A stretch of DNA of 64,000 nucleotides. It comes from Williamsia serinedens (GTDB lineage: Bacteria > Actinomycetota > Actinomycetes > Mycobacteriales > Mycobacteriaceae). The translations under genes were made by a program, and so were the position numbers. Numbering within the stretch: the first letter of the stretch is position 1; every line of letters begins with the position of its first letter. Positions 18,988 to 27,821 of the stretch are shown here, one piece after another. The stretch spans positions 1-64,000 of the forward strand of contig NZ_JAMTCG010000008.1 in NCBI RefSeq assembly GCF_024171725.1, given 5' to 3'. Under the pieces are notes generated by a model. The model made no database searches, was not told the DNA's origin, and worked only from the letters and a program-made list of their open reading frames with translations.

Positions 18988-20391
18988 ATGACCACAGTCC
19001 TGCCCCCCATCCCGACCGAGACGGCCGGCACCGACGCCGTCGCCGCGCTGCGGTCCGCGGTCACCGGCATCGTCGCCGGCCCCGGCGAGCCCGGCTACGA
19101 GAGGGCGATGCCCTGGAACGTCGCCGTGCCCGTCGCCCCCCGTGCGGTGGTGATCGCGGCCGACGCCGACGACGTCGGTGCGACGATGCGGGTGGCCGCC
19201 GACCACGGTCTGACCGTGGCGGTGGCCGCGACCGGCCACGGCGCGGTCCCCGTCGACGGCAGCTCGATCCTGGTGCACACCAGCGCGCTCACCGAGTGTG
19301 TGGTCGACCCCGCCGGCCGCACGGCTCGTGTCGGCGCCGGGGTGCAGTGGCAGACGGTGATCGATGCGGCGACCCCGCACGGGCTCGCCCCGCTGGTCGG
19401 GTCGTCCCCGGCCGTCGGTGTCGTCGGATTCCTCACCGGCTGCGGCATCGGTCCCCTCGTCCGGACGTTCGGGCTGTCGTCGGACCACGTCCGCGCCTTC
19501 GAGGTCGTGACCGGCGCCGGCGAGCAGATGCGTGTCACCCCCGACGAGCACGCCGACCTCTTCTGGGGTCTGCGCGGCGGGAAGGGGACGCTGGGAATCG
19601 TGACGGCGGTGGAGATCGACCTGCTCCCGGTGCCGCAGTTCTACGGCGGCGCACTGTACTTCGACGGCGCCGACGCCGACGTCGTGCTGCGCACCTGGCG
19701 CGACTGGAGCGCCGACCTGCCCGAGCACACCAACACCTCGATTGCGTTCCTGCAGCTGCCCCCGCTCCCCGACGTGCCGCCGCCGCTCGCCGGCAGGTTC
19801 ACCGTCGCGGTGCGCTACACGTCCGTCGCCGACCCCACCGACGCGGCGCGACTGCTGGCGCCGATGCGCGCTGTTGCGCACTCGATCATCGACATGGTCG
19901 ACGTCATGCCGTACGCCGCGATCGGGGCCGTGCACGCCGACCCCGTCGACCCGATGCCGTCGACCGAACAGCACACCCTGCTCGCCGAGCTGCCCGACGC
20001 GGCCATCGACACCCTGATGACCGGCGCCGGCCCGCAGTCGGGGTCGCCGCAGGTGATCGTCGAGATCCGCCGCCTGGGTGGGGCCTTCGGTCGACCGGCG
20101 ACCGTCGACAGCGCCTTCTGCCAGCGCGACGCGGAGTACACCCTGCTGGCGATCGGGGTGCTCGCACCCGAGATCGCGGCCGTCGTGCCCGTGCACGCGG
20201 CCGGCCTGATGTCGGTGATGGAGCCGTGGTCGACCGGTGGTCGCCTGCCCAACTTCGGCGCCTCCGGCGACGCCGCGCGCATCGCCCGGTGCTACGACGA
20301 GGACACCCGCCACTGGCTCGCCGCCCTCGCCGATCAGTACGACCCCGCCGGGGTGCTGCGTGTGGGACAGGTCGTCCGCCGCGCTCCCTGA
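18988..20391 (+). CDS. FAD-binding (PCMH/BBE-like) oxidoreductase
   Basis: A 467-residue flavoprotein of the berberine-bridge/6-hydroxynicotine-oxidase superfamily. The FAD_binding_4 domain spans about 45-220: VAATGHGAVPVDG with the His expected for flavin attachment, then SSPAVGVVGFLTGCGIGPL with a Cys near the usual 6-S-cysteinyl site, and FWGLRGGKGTLGIVTAVEID. The C-terminal YDPAGVLRVGQ resembles the BBE tail. Such enzymes oxidise amines, alcohols or sugars with O2 as acceptor. ATG 18988 follows AGGAGAGAGA. It is the first gene behind the SARP operator; substrate unknown. Confidence 0.85.
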   Translation: MTTVLPPIPTETAGTDAVAALRSAVTGIVAGPGEPGYERAMPWNVAVPVAPRAVVIAADADDVGATMRVAADHGLTVAVAATGHGAVPVDGSSILVHTSALTECVVDPAGRTARVGAGVQWQTVIDAATPHGLAPLVGSSPAVGVVGFLTGCGIGPLVRTFGLSSDHVRAFEVVTGAGEQMRVTPDEHADLFWGLRGGKGTLGIVTAVEIDLLPVPQFYGGALYFDGADADVVLRTWRDWSADLPEHTNTSIAFLQLPPLPDVPPPLAGRFTVAVRYTSVADPTDAARLLAPMRAVAHSIIDMVDVMPYAAIGAVHADPVDPMPSTEQHTLLAELPDAAIDTLMTGAGPQSGSPQVIVEIRRLGGAFGRPATVDSAFCQRDAEYTLLAIGVLAPEIAAVVPVHAAGLMSVMEPWSTGGRLPNFGASGDAARIARCYDEDTRHWLAALADQYDPAGVLRVGQVVRRAP

Positions 20392-20399
20392 GCTGATCC

Positions 20400-20436
20400 A
20401 CGACGCCCTCCGATCCCCACGGTCGGAGGGCGTCGT
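20400..20436. terminator. Strong hairpin terminator after oxidase gene
   Basis: CGACGCCCTCCGA pairs perfectly with TCGGAGGGCGTCG (plus one outer A-T pair) around a nine-base loop, starting 8 bases after the oxidase stop. No T-tract follows. It may end or attenuate transcription before the VOC genes, so those may have partial independence from the SARP promoter. Confidence 0.75.
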
Positions 20437-20516
20437 CCTGCGACCGTGGCCGCACCGGACCGTTTCGACGACGCGCCCCGGGGAACACACCCGCCGACAC
20501 CCGGAAGGTGGACGAC

Positions 20517-20954
20517 ATGACCCGTTTCCCCCGCCTGGCCAACGTCGTGGTGGACACCCCCGACGTCCGTCGGACGGCCGAGTTCTACCGGCGGCTGCTC
20601 GATCTGGTCTACCGCGACGGCGACGAGCCACCCACGGACGGACCCGACACCGCCGACTGGCTGGTCCTCTACACACGCGAGGGCCATCGACTGCTCGCGT
20701 TCCAGCAGGCCGACGATCTGCGTGCGAGCACCTGGCCGTCGCCGGACGTCCCGATGCAGATGCACCTGTGCTTCTACGTCGACGACCCCGACCGCCTCGA
20801 CGCCGAGGCACAGCGGGCGCAGGGCCTCGGCTCGACGCACCGAGTGCACCGCACCGACGATCCCGACGAACCGCTGCACGTCCTCACCGACCCCACAGGG
20901 CACCCGTTCTGCCTGTACACCCATCCCTCGGTCCCGCCGGGCAGCCCGCTGTGA
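20517..20954 (+). CDS. VOC-family (glyoxalase/bleomycin-resistance fold) protein
   Basis: A 145-residue single-chain VOC protein with two beta-alpha-beta-beta-beta modules: MTRFPRLANVVVDTPDVRRT begins the first and MQMHLCFYVDDPDRLDAEAQ the second, ending DPTGHPFCLYTHPS. VOC proteins include glyoxalases, dioxygenases and ligand-sequestering resistance proteins. ATG 20517 is used because GGAAGGTGG sits at good spacing; GTG 20508 is possible. Follows the hairpin after the oxidase. No specific substrate can be assigned. Confidence 0.8.
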   Translation: MTRFPRLANVVVDTPDVRRTAEFYRRLLDLVYRDGDEPPTDGPDTADWLVLYTREGHRLLAFQQADDLRASTWPSPDVPMQMHLCFYVDDPDRLDAEAQRAQGLGSTHRVHRTDDPDEPLHVLTDPTGHPFCLYTHPSVPPGSPL

Positions 20955-20967
20955 GGACGGTGCGGCG

Positions 20968-21351
20968 GTGAGCTCGGAACTGGTCTGCACGGTGATCGAG
21001 ACCGGTGATCCCGATGGTCTCGCCCGGTTCTGGTGCACGGCGCTGGGATGGCAGGTGATCGATCGATGGGTCGATGCGCACGGCACCGCATTCGTCGAGG
21101 TGGGCCCCGACCGGCCCCGTCTGCTCTTCCAGCAGTCGAGCACGGCCCGCTCGGGTGGGCAGCGCCTGCACCTCGACATCCGCCCGGTGGGCACCACCCA
21201 GGCAGCGGAGGTGCGGCGACTGGTCGATGCCGGCGCCGAGATCGTCGACGACGACGCTGCGGTCGGTTGGGTCGTGCTCCGCGACCCCGACCACGCCGTC
21301 TTCTGCGTCCTGACCCCGGACGAACGACCGGACACGACGGACGCGGAATGA
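20968..21351 (+). CDS. VOC-family protein (glyoxalase-like domain)
   Basis: A 127-residue protein starting at GTG 20968, 13 bases after the preceding VOC gene. The N-terminal CTVIETGDPDGLARFWCTAL and the closing RDPDHAVFCVLTPDE are typical of the short actinobacterial glyoxalase-like group, with RLHLDIRP in the middle strand. It is distinct in sequence from its VOC neighbour, so this is not a simple tandem duplication. Probably acts on, or binds, a product of the oxidase upstream, which is inference from the operon. Confidence 0.78.
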   Translation: MSSELVCTVIETGDPDGLARFWCTALGWQVIDRWVDAHGTAFVEVGPDRPRLLFQQSSTARSGGQRLHLDIRPVGTTQAAEVRRLVDAGAEIVDDDAAVGWVVLRDPDHAVFCVLTPDERPDTTDAE

Positions 21352-21408
21352 CGGCCCGTCCCGTGACGTCGGTACTGCACGGCAGGTTTTCGGTCGAGGG
21401 AGGACGAC

Positions 21409-22161
21409 ATGGCAACGGGACGACTGGCCGGCACGGTCGCGGTGATCACCGGGGCGTCGAGCGGGATCGGTGAGGCGACGGCACACGCGTTGGCCCGCGA
21501 GGGTTCGACGGTGGTGCTGCTCGCCCGGCGCAGCGATCGACTCGCCGCCGTCGTGGACGCGATCGAATCCGACGGCGGCCAGGCCAGGTCTCACCAGGTC
21601 GACGTGACAGACGCGTCCGCGGTCACCGAGGTGATGCGGGCGGTCGACGAGGAGTTCGGTCGCATCGACATCCTCGTCAACAACGCCGGCTACCTCGCGA
21701 ACGGACCTGCGCTCGAGGCCGACCTGGGCGACTGGCAGCGGATGGTCGACGTGAACGTCACCGGCGTCCTCAACACCACCCACGCGGCGCTCTCGCTGGT
21801 GACCCAGGCGGTCGGCCACACACGGGGCGTCGCCGACATCGTCACCGTCAGTTCGCTGGCCGGACGACGGGTGCCGACGCTGGAGAGCAACGTCTACTCG
21901 GCGACCAAGCACGCCGTGACGGCCTTCTCCGAGGCCATCCGACGCGAGCTCGTCGCGAAGCACGTCCGCGTCGGTCTCGTCGAGCCCGGGATCGTGCGCA
22001 GCGAGATGACCACCGGCGGCGAGAAGTACGCGCCCGACGCGACGCAGGGCGACCCGCTCGTCGCCGAGGACATCGCCGACGCGATCCTCTACATCGTCAC
22101 CCGCCCCGAGCACGTGGCCGTCGGTGAGATCGTGATCCGACCCAGCGAACAGGAACGCTGA
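21409..22161 (+). CDS. SDR-family oxidoreductase
   Basis: A 250-residue classical short-chain dehydrogenase: TGASSGIGEAT near residue 15 for NADP(H), ILVNNAGYL, the catalytic Ser in TVSSLAG and Tyr-x-x-x-Lys in YSATKHAV near residue 163, then VEPGIVRSEM. Preceded by GGGAGGACGAC. It ends the cluster of oxidase and VOC genes behind the SARP regulator, consistent with a small redox pathway. It is convergent with eccC eight bases away and no clear terminator is visible between them. Confidence 0.87.
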   Translation: MATGRLAGTVAVITGASSGIGEATAHALAREGSTVVLLARRSDRLAAVVDAIESDGGQARSHQVDVTDASAVTEVMRAVDEEFGRIDILVNNAGYLANGPALEADLGDWQRMVDVNVTGVLNTTHAALSLVTQAVGHTRGVADIVTVSSLAGRRVPTLESNVYSATKHAVTAFSEAIRRELVAKHVRVGLVEPGIVRSEMTTGGEKYAPDATQGDPLVAEDIADAILYIVTRPEHVAVGEIVIRPSEQER

Positions 22162-22168
22162 CCGCGGC

Positions 22169-25100
22169 CTAGTCGAGCGGCGGCGACCAGGCGACCTGGA
22201 TCAGGCGATCGCCCGCGCGGGTGACCAGGACGCCGCGGCCGGGCGGTCGGGGTGCGCTCTTGGTGGTTCCCAGCAGCACACCCTCGTCCTTGGCCGCGCT
22301 CATCACGAGACCGTCGACGGAGAGGTCCTTGAGTCGGCCGATCACCGGGTCGAACAGCGAGCGCGACGCACCGCCACTACGTCGCACCAGGATGAGGTGC
22401 AGACCGATGTCCCGCGCCTGCGACAACATGTCGACCAGCGGCAGCAACGGGTTCCCCGACGCCACGGCGACCATGTCGTAGTCGTCGACGACGACGTAGA
22501 TCTCCGGTCCCTGCCACCACGAACGGTCCCGCAGCTCTGCCGCGGTCACGTCCGGCCCGGGCACGCGACCGGCCAGGACACCGGCGAGTTCCTGCACGAG
22601 CGGCTCGGCCTGCTGTGCCGACGTCGCGTAGGCGGCCAGGTGGTTGCCCGACACCTCGCCCAACAGCGACCGTCGGTAGTCGACGAGCAGGATCTTCGTG
22701 TCGGCGGGACGCCCGTTCTCCACGAGACCACGGACGATGGTCCGCAGCAGCGTCGTCTTCCCGCTCTCCACGTCGGCGAAGGCCAGGAAGTGGGGCTGCG
22801 ACGCGAAGTCGAGTACCACCGGCGAGAGCTCGGCCTCGTCGATGCCGATCGCCACCTGCGTCGGACGCGGTCCGCCGGGCCCGAACGCCCGCGCGACGAC
22901 GTCGTCCCGGTCGACACGTTCGGGCAGCATCCGGACCGCCGGCGCCTTCTGATCGGGGTAGAACGCGGCCACTGCGGACACCGCACCGATGACACCCGCG
23001 GACAGGTCGTCGGTGCGTGTCGAGCCGTCGAGCCGCGGGATGCCGATCAACATGTGCAGGCGGTCGGGACTCAGGCCGCGGCCCGGACGCCCGATCGGTA
23101 CCGTCGCGGCGACTTTGCGGTCGACCTCGGAGTCGGCCGGATCGCCCAGTCGCAGTTCGATCCTGGTGCCCAGGAGGTCCTTGACCACCGGGCGGATCTC
23201 CATCCACCGCGACGCGCTCACGACGAGGTGGATGCCGTAGGACAGACCCTGCGCCGCGAGGGCGGAGAACGTGTCCTCGAGGGCCTCGTACTCGGCCCGG
23301 ATCGTCGCCCACCCGTCGACGACCAGGAAGACGTCACCGAACCGCTCGTCGGCCACGCTCGGGTCGCCCGCGGCGCGACGGCGGCGGAACTCCTGCATGG
23401 AGTCGATGCCGAGGTCGCGGAACCGGGCCTCACGTCGGCGCAGGACGGTGACCACCTCGGCGACGGTCCGACGGACGCGATCCTCCTCCAGCCGGGTCGT
23501 GACCGAGCCGACGTGGGGCAGCCCGGCGAGGCCCGCGAGGGTGCCGCCGCCGAAGTCGAGGCAGTAGAACTGGACCTGCTCGGGGCTGTGTGTGACGGCG
23601 GCGGAGAGGATCAGCGTCCGCAGGGTCGTCGACTTACCCGACTGCGGTCCGCCGATCACCGCGGCGTGACCCTGGGCGCCCGCGAGGTCGAGGGTAAGCA
23701 CGTCCCGACGCTGGTCGTACGGACGGTCGACGATGCCGACGGGGAAGCGCAGTGCCGACACCGACGACGACGCCGTCGACCGCCAGTCACGGACCGGCAG
23801 CAGCGCGTCGACGGACGGGGACTCGTCGAGCGGCGGGAGCCACACCTCGTGCGCGGCGCGGCCGTGGCCCTCGAGCTGCGCGACCACCGTGTCGAGGACC
23901 GTGACGGCGCGGCCGTCGCGCATCACCGGGTCGTCGACGGTCGGCTCGGGGAGCACGTCGACGATCTGATCGGCGGCAGGACGCACGTCGGGGACCTCGG
24001 TGGCGGTGAAGAACCGGATGGGCACCGCAGGCCCCGACCGCCCGGTGACGTCGCCGGTGCGGTGGGTCGTCGTCGACGGGACATAGGGCCCGGACACGTA
24101 GGAGGCGTTGAACCGGACCGGCTCCGACGAGTCGCACTTGAGGTAGGCCGACCCGGGGACCGCCGGCAGGTGGTAGGCGTCGGGGACACCGAGCACCGCA
24201 CGGGATTCGCTGGCGGAGAACGTCTTCAGACCGATCCGGTAGGACAGGTGCGAGTCGAGGCCGCGGAGCTTGCCCTCCTCGAGTCGCTGCGAGGCGAGCA
24301 GCAGGTGCATCTGCAGCGAGCGCCCCAGACGGCCGATCATCACGAACAGCTCGGCGAAGTCCGGCTTCTGCGACAACAGCTCGGAGAACTCGTCGACGAC
24401 GATGAACAGCGCGGGCAGGGGGTCCAGCGCGGCGCCGTTCATGCGCGCCCGCTCGTAGTCGGCGACGTTGGCGAAGTTGCCCGCCGACCGCAGCAGTTCC
24501 TGTCGACGGTTCATCTCACCGGCGAGCGCGTCACGCATGCGGTCGACCATCGCGAGTTCGTCCTCGAGGTTGGTGATGACCGCGGCCACGTGCGGCAGGC
24601 CGTCGAGACCGAGGAACGTCGCACCGCCCTTGAAGTCGACGAGGACGAGGTTGAGGGCCTCGGGGGCGTGGGTGGTCACCATGGACAGCACGAGGGTCCG
24701 CAGGAACTCGGACTTGCCGGAACCCGTTGCGCCGATGCACAGCCCGTGCGGCCCCATGCCGTTCTCGGCCGCCTCCTTGATGTCGATCTCGAGCGGCTGA
24801 CCGCTCTCGGTGACGCCGACGGGGACGCGCAACCGATCGCGCGGGGTCCGGGGACGCCAGACACGGTCGGGATCGACGTTGCCGGCGTCGGGGATCCCGA
24901 GGAGCCGCATCAGACCGGGATCGCGGGGGCCGGTCTCCGCGTCGAGGTTGATCAGTTGCGCGGCCGTGGCCAGCGAGTACCGCGCCATGCGCCGGGCGAC
25001 GGCCTCGGCGGTCTCCACGGACGCCTGGTCGGCCGCGGCGAAGTTCTCCACACCGAACGCCGACCGCGCACCGAGGACACCCTTGTCCAGCAGCAGCTGC

Positions 25101-26185
25101 GTGCCGCGACGCGCGGCGAGGGTCAGCGGGTTGTCCGCGAGTCCGAGGACGGTGACCGAGTCGAGGCCGCCGTCGTTGATGGACCGCTCGTCGCCGTTGA
25201 CGTAGCCCCCGGCGAGCACGACTAGCCACTGGACACGGCCGTCGGTCGGGGATGCGTTGCGGGAGAACCGGGGTCGTTCCGTCAGCTCTGGATCGTGGTC
25301 CTCCTCGAACTCTCGCAGCGAGTGGTAGAGCATCCGCGCAGGGCCCGCGCCGTCGCGTCGGGTGGGGTGCTGCAGGTGCGGCAACCACTTCGCCCAGGAC
25401 CACTCCGTGGTCTCCGGGTCGGCGCACACGATCGCCACCCGGACCAGGTCCGGGCCGTGGAAGGTGCACAGCTGCAGGATCATCGACCGCGCCAGGGCGT
25501 TCACCTCGTCGGTGATCCCCTCGATCGTGACCGCCGGGAACGCGCGCAGGGAGATCGCGGTGGGCAACCCGCGGACGACGGCGTGCATGCGGATGAACCG
25601 TCGCAGCGCCATCACCGACACCGGCTCGAGGTCCTCCAGCGGGCCGGTCTCGGGGCGGGCGAGCCGCGTCGCGAGCCGCTGTGCCCCGATCCCGAGCCGC
25701 ACGTGCGCGAAGTCGGTGTCGTCAGACCGCCTCTCCCACATGCGCCGTGACCCGACGGCCGGCAGCAACGACCCGACCGCGGGGTGCGACCACGACAGCG
25801 CGCGGAGCTGGTCGTGCGCGGTCTCGTCGACGTCCTTGCGCAGGCGGCCCAGATACCGCAGGTAGTCCTTGCGCTCCTCGTTCAGCTCGGCCGCCCGAGG
25901 ACCACCGCCGCGGCCGCCGCTGGTCGCGAACATGCCGACCATCGACATCAGCATCATCATCGGGAAGAGCAGGGTGACGGGGTTGCGCAGCGCCGACGAC
26001 CCGGCGGTGAAGAACAGCGCCATCATCCCGACCATCGCGACCACCATCACCACCGGCAACAGCCGGATCATGATGCTCGCGGGGACCGCGCGGGGGATCT
26101 CCGGCGGGGCCTGGACCGCCATCTCGCCGCCGGGGAGTCGGGGGCGCGGGGCCCGCGCCCGACGCACGAATCCCTCGGTGGTCAT
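22169..26185 (-). CDS. eccC: ESX type VII secretion ATPase EccC (fused, three ATPase domains)
   Basis: A 1338-residue membrane-bound FtsK/SpoIIIE-type motor. Two N-terminal membrane segments lie near 38-60 and 68-88. Three ATPase domains follow with Walker A motifs GATGSGKSE (about 483), GGPQSGKST (about 843) and ADVESGKTT (about 1135; first Gly replaced by Ala). Walker B-like FIVVDEFSEL belongs to domain 1. EccC recognises substrate export signals and powers secretion. It is a single fused protein, as in ESX-3 and ESX-4, not split as in ESX-1. It is divergent from eccD across 82 bases. Confidence 0.97.
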   Translation of the reverse strand: MTTEGFVRRARAPRPRLPGGEMAVQAPPEIPRAVPASIMIRLLPVVMVVAMVGMMALFFTAGSSALRNPVTLLFPMMMLMSMVGMFATSGGRGGGPRAAELNEERKDYLRYLGRLRKDVDETAHDQLRALSWSHPAVGSLLPAVGSRRMWERRSDDTDFAHVRLGIGAQRLATRLARPETGPLEDLEPVSVMALRRFIRMHAVVRGLPTAISLRAFPAVTIEGITDEVNALARSMILQLCTFHGPDLVRVAIVCADPETTEWSWAKWLPHLQHPTRRDGAGPARMLYHSLREFEEDHDPELTERPRFSRNASPTDGRVQWLVVLAGGYVNGDERSINDGGLDSVTVLGLADNPLTLAARRGTQLLLDKGVLGARSAFGVENFAAADQASVETAEAVARRMARYSLATAAQLINLDAETGPRDPGLMRLLGIPDAGNVDPDRVWRPRTPRDRLRVPVGVTESGQPLEIDIKEAAENGMGPHGLCIGATGSGKSEFLRTLVLSMVTTHAPEALNLVLVDFKGGATFLGLDGLPHVAAVITNLEDELAMVDRMRDALAGEMNRRQELLRSAGNFANVADYERARMNGAALDPLPALFIVVDEFSELLSQKPDFAELFVMIGRLGRSLQMHLLLASQRLEEGKLRGLDSHLSYRIGLKTFSASESRAVLGVPDAYHLPAVPGSAYLKCDSSEPVRFNASYVSGPYVPSTTTHRTGDVTGRSGPAVPIRFFTATEVPDVRPAADQIVDVLPEPTVDDPVMRDGRAVTVLDTVVAQLEGHGRAAHEVWLPPLDESPSVDALLPVRDWRSTASSSVSALRFPVGIVDRPYDQRRDVLTLDLAGAQGHAAVIGGPQSGKSTTLRTLILSAAVTHSPEQVQFYCLDFGGGTLAGLAGLPHVGSVTTRLEEDRVRRTVAEVVTVLRRREARFRDLGIDSMQEFRRRRAAGDPSVADERFGDVFLVVDGWATIRAEYEALEDTFSALAAQGLSYGIHLVVSASRWMEIRPVVKDLLGTRIELRLGDPADSEVDRKVAATVPIGRPGRGLSPDRLHMLIGIPRLDGSTRTDDLSAGVIGAVSAVAAFYPDQKAPAVRMLPERVDRDDVVARAFGPGGPRPTQVAIGIDEAELSPVVLDFASQPHFLAFADVESGKTTLLRTIVRGLVENGRPADTKILLVDYRRSLLGEVSGNHLAAYATSAQQAEPLVQELAGVLAGRVPGPDVTAAELRDRSWWQGPEIYVVVDDYDMVAVASGNPLLPLVDMLSQARDIGLHLILVRRSGGASRSLFDPVIGRLKDLSVDGLVMSAAKDEGVLLGTTKSAPRPPGRGVLVTRAGDRLIQVAWSPPLD

Positions 26186-26267
26186 GACGCGCCCTCCCCA
26201 CTGCCCCGGATCATTGCGTCGGCTATCGTACGTTCTCGCACAGCTGACAGGGAGGCGCTGGCTGCCG

Positions 26268-27821
26268 ATGACGACCTACCCGCCCGGGCCGGGACCGATG
26301 CCGGGCAGTCCCACCGTCGGCGCGGCCATGTCGGCCGGACCACTCGCCGCGAACCCGGCCGTCCGCGACGCCGCCCCGCGACGGACCGACCCGGCGCTCT
26401 GCCGGGTCTCGGTGTTGAGCGGTCGCACCCAGGTCGACGTCGCGCTCCCCGCCGACGTCCCCGTCGCCTCCCTCGTCCCCGAACTCGCCGGCCTGCTGCT
26501 GCGCAACCAGTTCGGTGAACCCGAGCGGGTCCCCGACGACCTCGCGGTGCGGTGGACGCTCGGCCGGGTGGGTCAGCCCGTCCTCGACGAGACCCGCACC
26601 CTCACCGAGTCGGGGATCCACGACGGCGACCTGCTGGTCCTGCGGTCGGAGGGCACCGCCGAACTGCCCACCGTCTACGACGACGTGATCGACGCGGTCG
26701 CCGGGATCACCCGCCGCGAGTTCCGGTCGTGGTCGACGACCGCCGCGCGGTGGGTGGGGGTCATCGCCTTCCTCGTCGCGGTCACCGTGTCGGCGGTGCT
26801 CACCGTCGTCGCGTCGTGGTCCGGGCACCGCTACGACCTCGGAGGCGTCGCGTTCGCAGCGTTCGTCGTCTTCTTCGTCGCCGACGTCGTCGTGCGCTCG
26901 ACCGGTGATCGTGTCGTCGGGGCGGCGCTGACGGTCGCGTCGGCGCTGGCCGTCTTCGTCGGGTGCTTCGCGTCCCTGCCCGCCGCCGACCACTCCGCGA
27001 ACGCGGTGCTCGGCGCGGGCGTCGCGGTGTTGGTGGGGGTGCTGGCACTCCGCGTCACCGCGGGTGAACCCTTCACCCACCTCGCGCTCATCACGGTCGC
27101 GACGCTCGTCGCGCTGGGTGCGCTGGGACAGGTGCTCGTCGGCGCGCCGGTCCAGCACACCGCCGCGGTGCTGGCGGTCGTCGCGCTGCTCGTCGCTCTC
27201 GTCGCCCCGCGGCTGACGATCCTGCTCGTGCGGCTGCCCGTCCCGACGGTCCCCTCCGCGGGCGCGTCTCTGGACGACATCGATCCGCCGGAGGCCCAGA
27301 ACATCAACGCCGGCGTGGCGGCGATCGGTGCGGTGGCGCTGCCGGAGACGGCTGCGCTGGAGTTGCGGGCGAAGGCCGCGAACGCGCACATGTCCGGGCT
27401 CATGCTCGGGGCCGCGGCCGTCGCGGTGACCAGCGCGGTGATCGTCGCCGTGCCGCGTCCCGACGTGGACTGGAAATCCTTGCTGCTCGGGGTCCTGGTC
27501 GCCGCCGCGGTGGTGTTGCGTGGGCGCTCGCACAGCGATCTGGTGCAGGCCGCGGGGATGATCGGGCTCGGTGCCGCGGGTCTGCTGGGTGTCGTCGCGG
27601 CGCAGTCGGTCGCCGGCTCGGTGTGGGTGATCCTCGCGGTCGGTCTTGTGCTGGTGGTGTCGGCGGCGTCGTTCGCCTTCGGCGTGATCACCCCGTCGAT
27701 GGAGTTCTCCCCCGTGATGCGACGGATCGGCGAGATCCTCGAGTACCTCGTGATCACCGCGACGGTGCCCATCGCGGCGTGGGTCATCGGCCTATACTCC
27801 TTCGCCCGCGGCGCGTGGTGA
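26268..27821 (+). CDS. eccD: ESX type VII secretion integral membrane protein EccD
   Basis: A 517-residue protein with an N-terminal ubiquitin-like (YukD) domain (about 45-130: CRVSVLSGRTQVDVALPADV, then GDLLVLRSEG) followed by about eleven hydrophobic helices. EccD dimers line the cavity of the ESX inner-membrane complex. The start at ATG 26268 fits GGGAGG upstream; a longer open frame exists but runs through the promoter region of eccC. Its stop overlaps the mycP GTG (GTGA), implying translational coupling. Confidence 0.94.
   Translation: MTTYPPGPGPMPGSPTVGAAMSAGPLAANPAVRDAAPRRTDPALCRVSVLSGRTQVDVALPADVPVASLVPELAGLLLRNQFGEPERVPDDLAVRWTLGRVGQPVLDETRTLTESGIHDGDLLVLRSEGTAELPTVYDDVIDAVAGITRREFRSWSTTAARWVGVIAFLVAVTVSAVLTVVASWSGHRYDLGGVAFAAFVVFFVADVVVRSTGDRVVGAALTVASALAVFVGCFASLPAADHSANAVLGAGVAVLVGVLALRVTAGEPFTHLALITVATLVALGALGQVLVGAPVQHTAAVLAVVALLVALVAPRLTILLVRLPVPTVPSAGASLDDIDPPEAQNINAGVAAIGAVALPETAALELRAKAANAHMSGLMLGAAAVAVTSAVIVAVPRPDVDWKSLLLGVLVAAAVVLRGRSHSDLVQAAGMIGLGAAGLLGVVAAQSVAGSVWVILAVGLVLVVSAASFAFGVITPSMEFSPVMRRIGEILEYLVITATVPIAAWVIGLYSFARGAW

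Noticed and set aside
22397-25225. 942-residue plus-strand open frame opposite eccC
   Set aside because: Antisense shadow of a certain gene; Arg/Gly/Val/His-rich with no domain.
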